Shown piece after piece: positions 63,966-64,000 of a stretch of 64,000 bases of DNA. The notes beneath the pieces are model-generated. The model made no database searches, had not been told where the DNA came from, and saw nothing but the letters and a program-made list of their open reading frames with translations. Positions within the stretch are counted from its first letter, which is position 1, and the number at the start of each line of letters is the position of its first letter. Source of the DNA: Thysanoteuthis rhombus (Eukaryota > Mollusca > Cephalopoda > Oegopsida > Thysanoteuthidae); the NCBI GenBank assembly GCA_963457665.1, contig OY735233.1, positions 44,900,392 to 44,964,391 of the forward strand, written 5' to 3'. The translations under genes and the position numbers were made by a program.

Positions 63966-64000
63966 GATAGTCCGAGCATTTTTTTCATATTTCTTGTTAT

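Larger units (their letters stand above)
61205..64000. other. upstream intron or flank of the RRM gene, repeats
   Basis: I could not place the 5' exons of the RRM gene here. The stretch contains two inverted copies of one repeat (61310-61500 and 63780-63965), other fragments of it (61760-61830, 63580-63650) and two TA microsatellites. The 82-codon minus-strand frame at 63709-63957 is the repeat itself. Confidence 0.55.

Overview
This window is nuclear DNA from an animal. It is AT-rich and interspersed with short exons flanked by consensus GT-AG splice sites, long introns, tRNA-derived SINEs, MITE-like inverted-repeat elements, TA and CA microsatellites and decayed DNA transposons. Several repeats carry a GGGAGATAA motif and a tRNA-head SINE layout of the kind I associate with molluscs. 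I infer a coleoid cephalopod, probably an octopus-like species, but the sequence alone does not prove this. Nothing bacterial, viral or CRISPR-like was found.

Layout: (1) 1-9455 is repeat-rich flank or upstream intron. It holds an RTE-type LINE 3' end and several MITEs. (2) 9456-24918 (+) is the 3' end of a SPIRE actin-nucleator gene: four exons coding for the Spir-box, the modified FYVE zinc finger and the C-terminus, with one 12.2 kb intron that contains a Tc1-like transposon and a fold-back element. A decayed in-frame copy of the Spir-box exon tail sits just after the first exon. (3) 25095-25818 is a TA-flanked inverted-repeat element that holds the first canonical poly(A) signal after the SPIRE stop. 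(4) 25819-40150 is gene-poor and packed with repeats. (5) 40155-41400 holds a short unassigned ORF, a DNA-transposon relic and an internally deleted mariner. (6) 43216-45240 (+) is a large uninterrupted exon for a secreted protein of 674 residues with a CBM-like N-terminal domain. Its stop codon lies inside a strong splice donor, and a good acceptor at 49331 would exchange the last residues for a short alternative tail. The putative intron between them contains a strictly phased array of 29 43-bp monomers. (7) 55256-61204 (-) is the 3' part of a gene for a single-RRM protein, most like the Nop6-type nucleolar family, with a Thr/Pro/Asn 9-residue coding repeat. (8) 61205-64000 is repeats.

The three genes do not form a pathway: a cytoskeletal vesicle-transport factor, an extracellular protein and an RNA-binding protein. 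The least ordinary parts are the secreted-protein locus with its alternative end and phased satellite, the duplicated SPIRE exon tail, and several repeat families that can be defined by comparing copies within the window.
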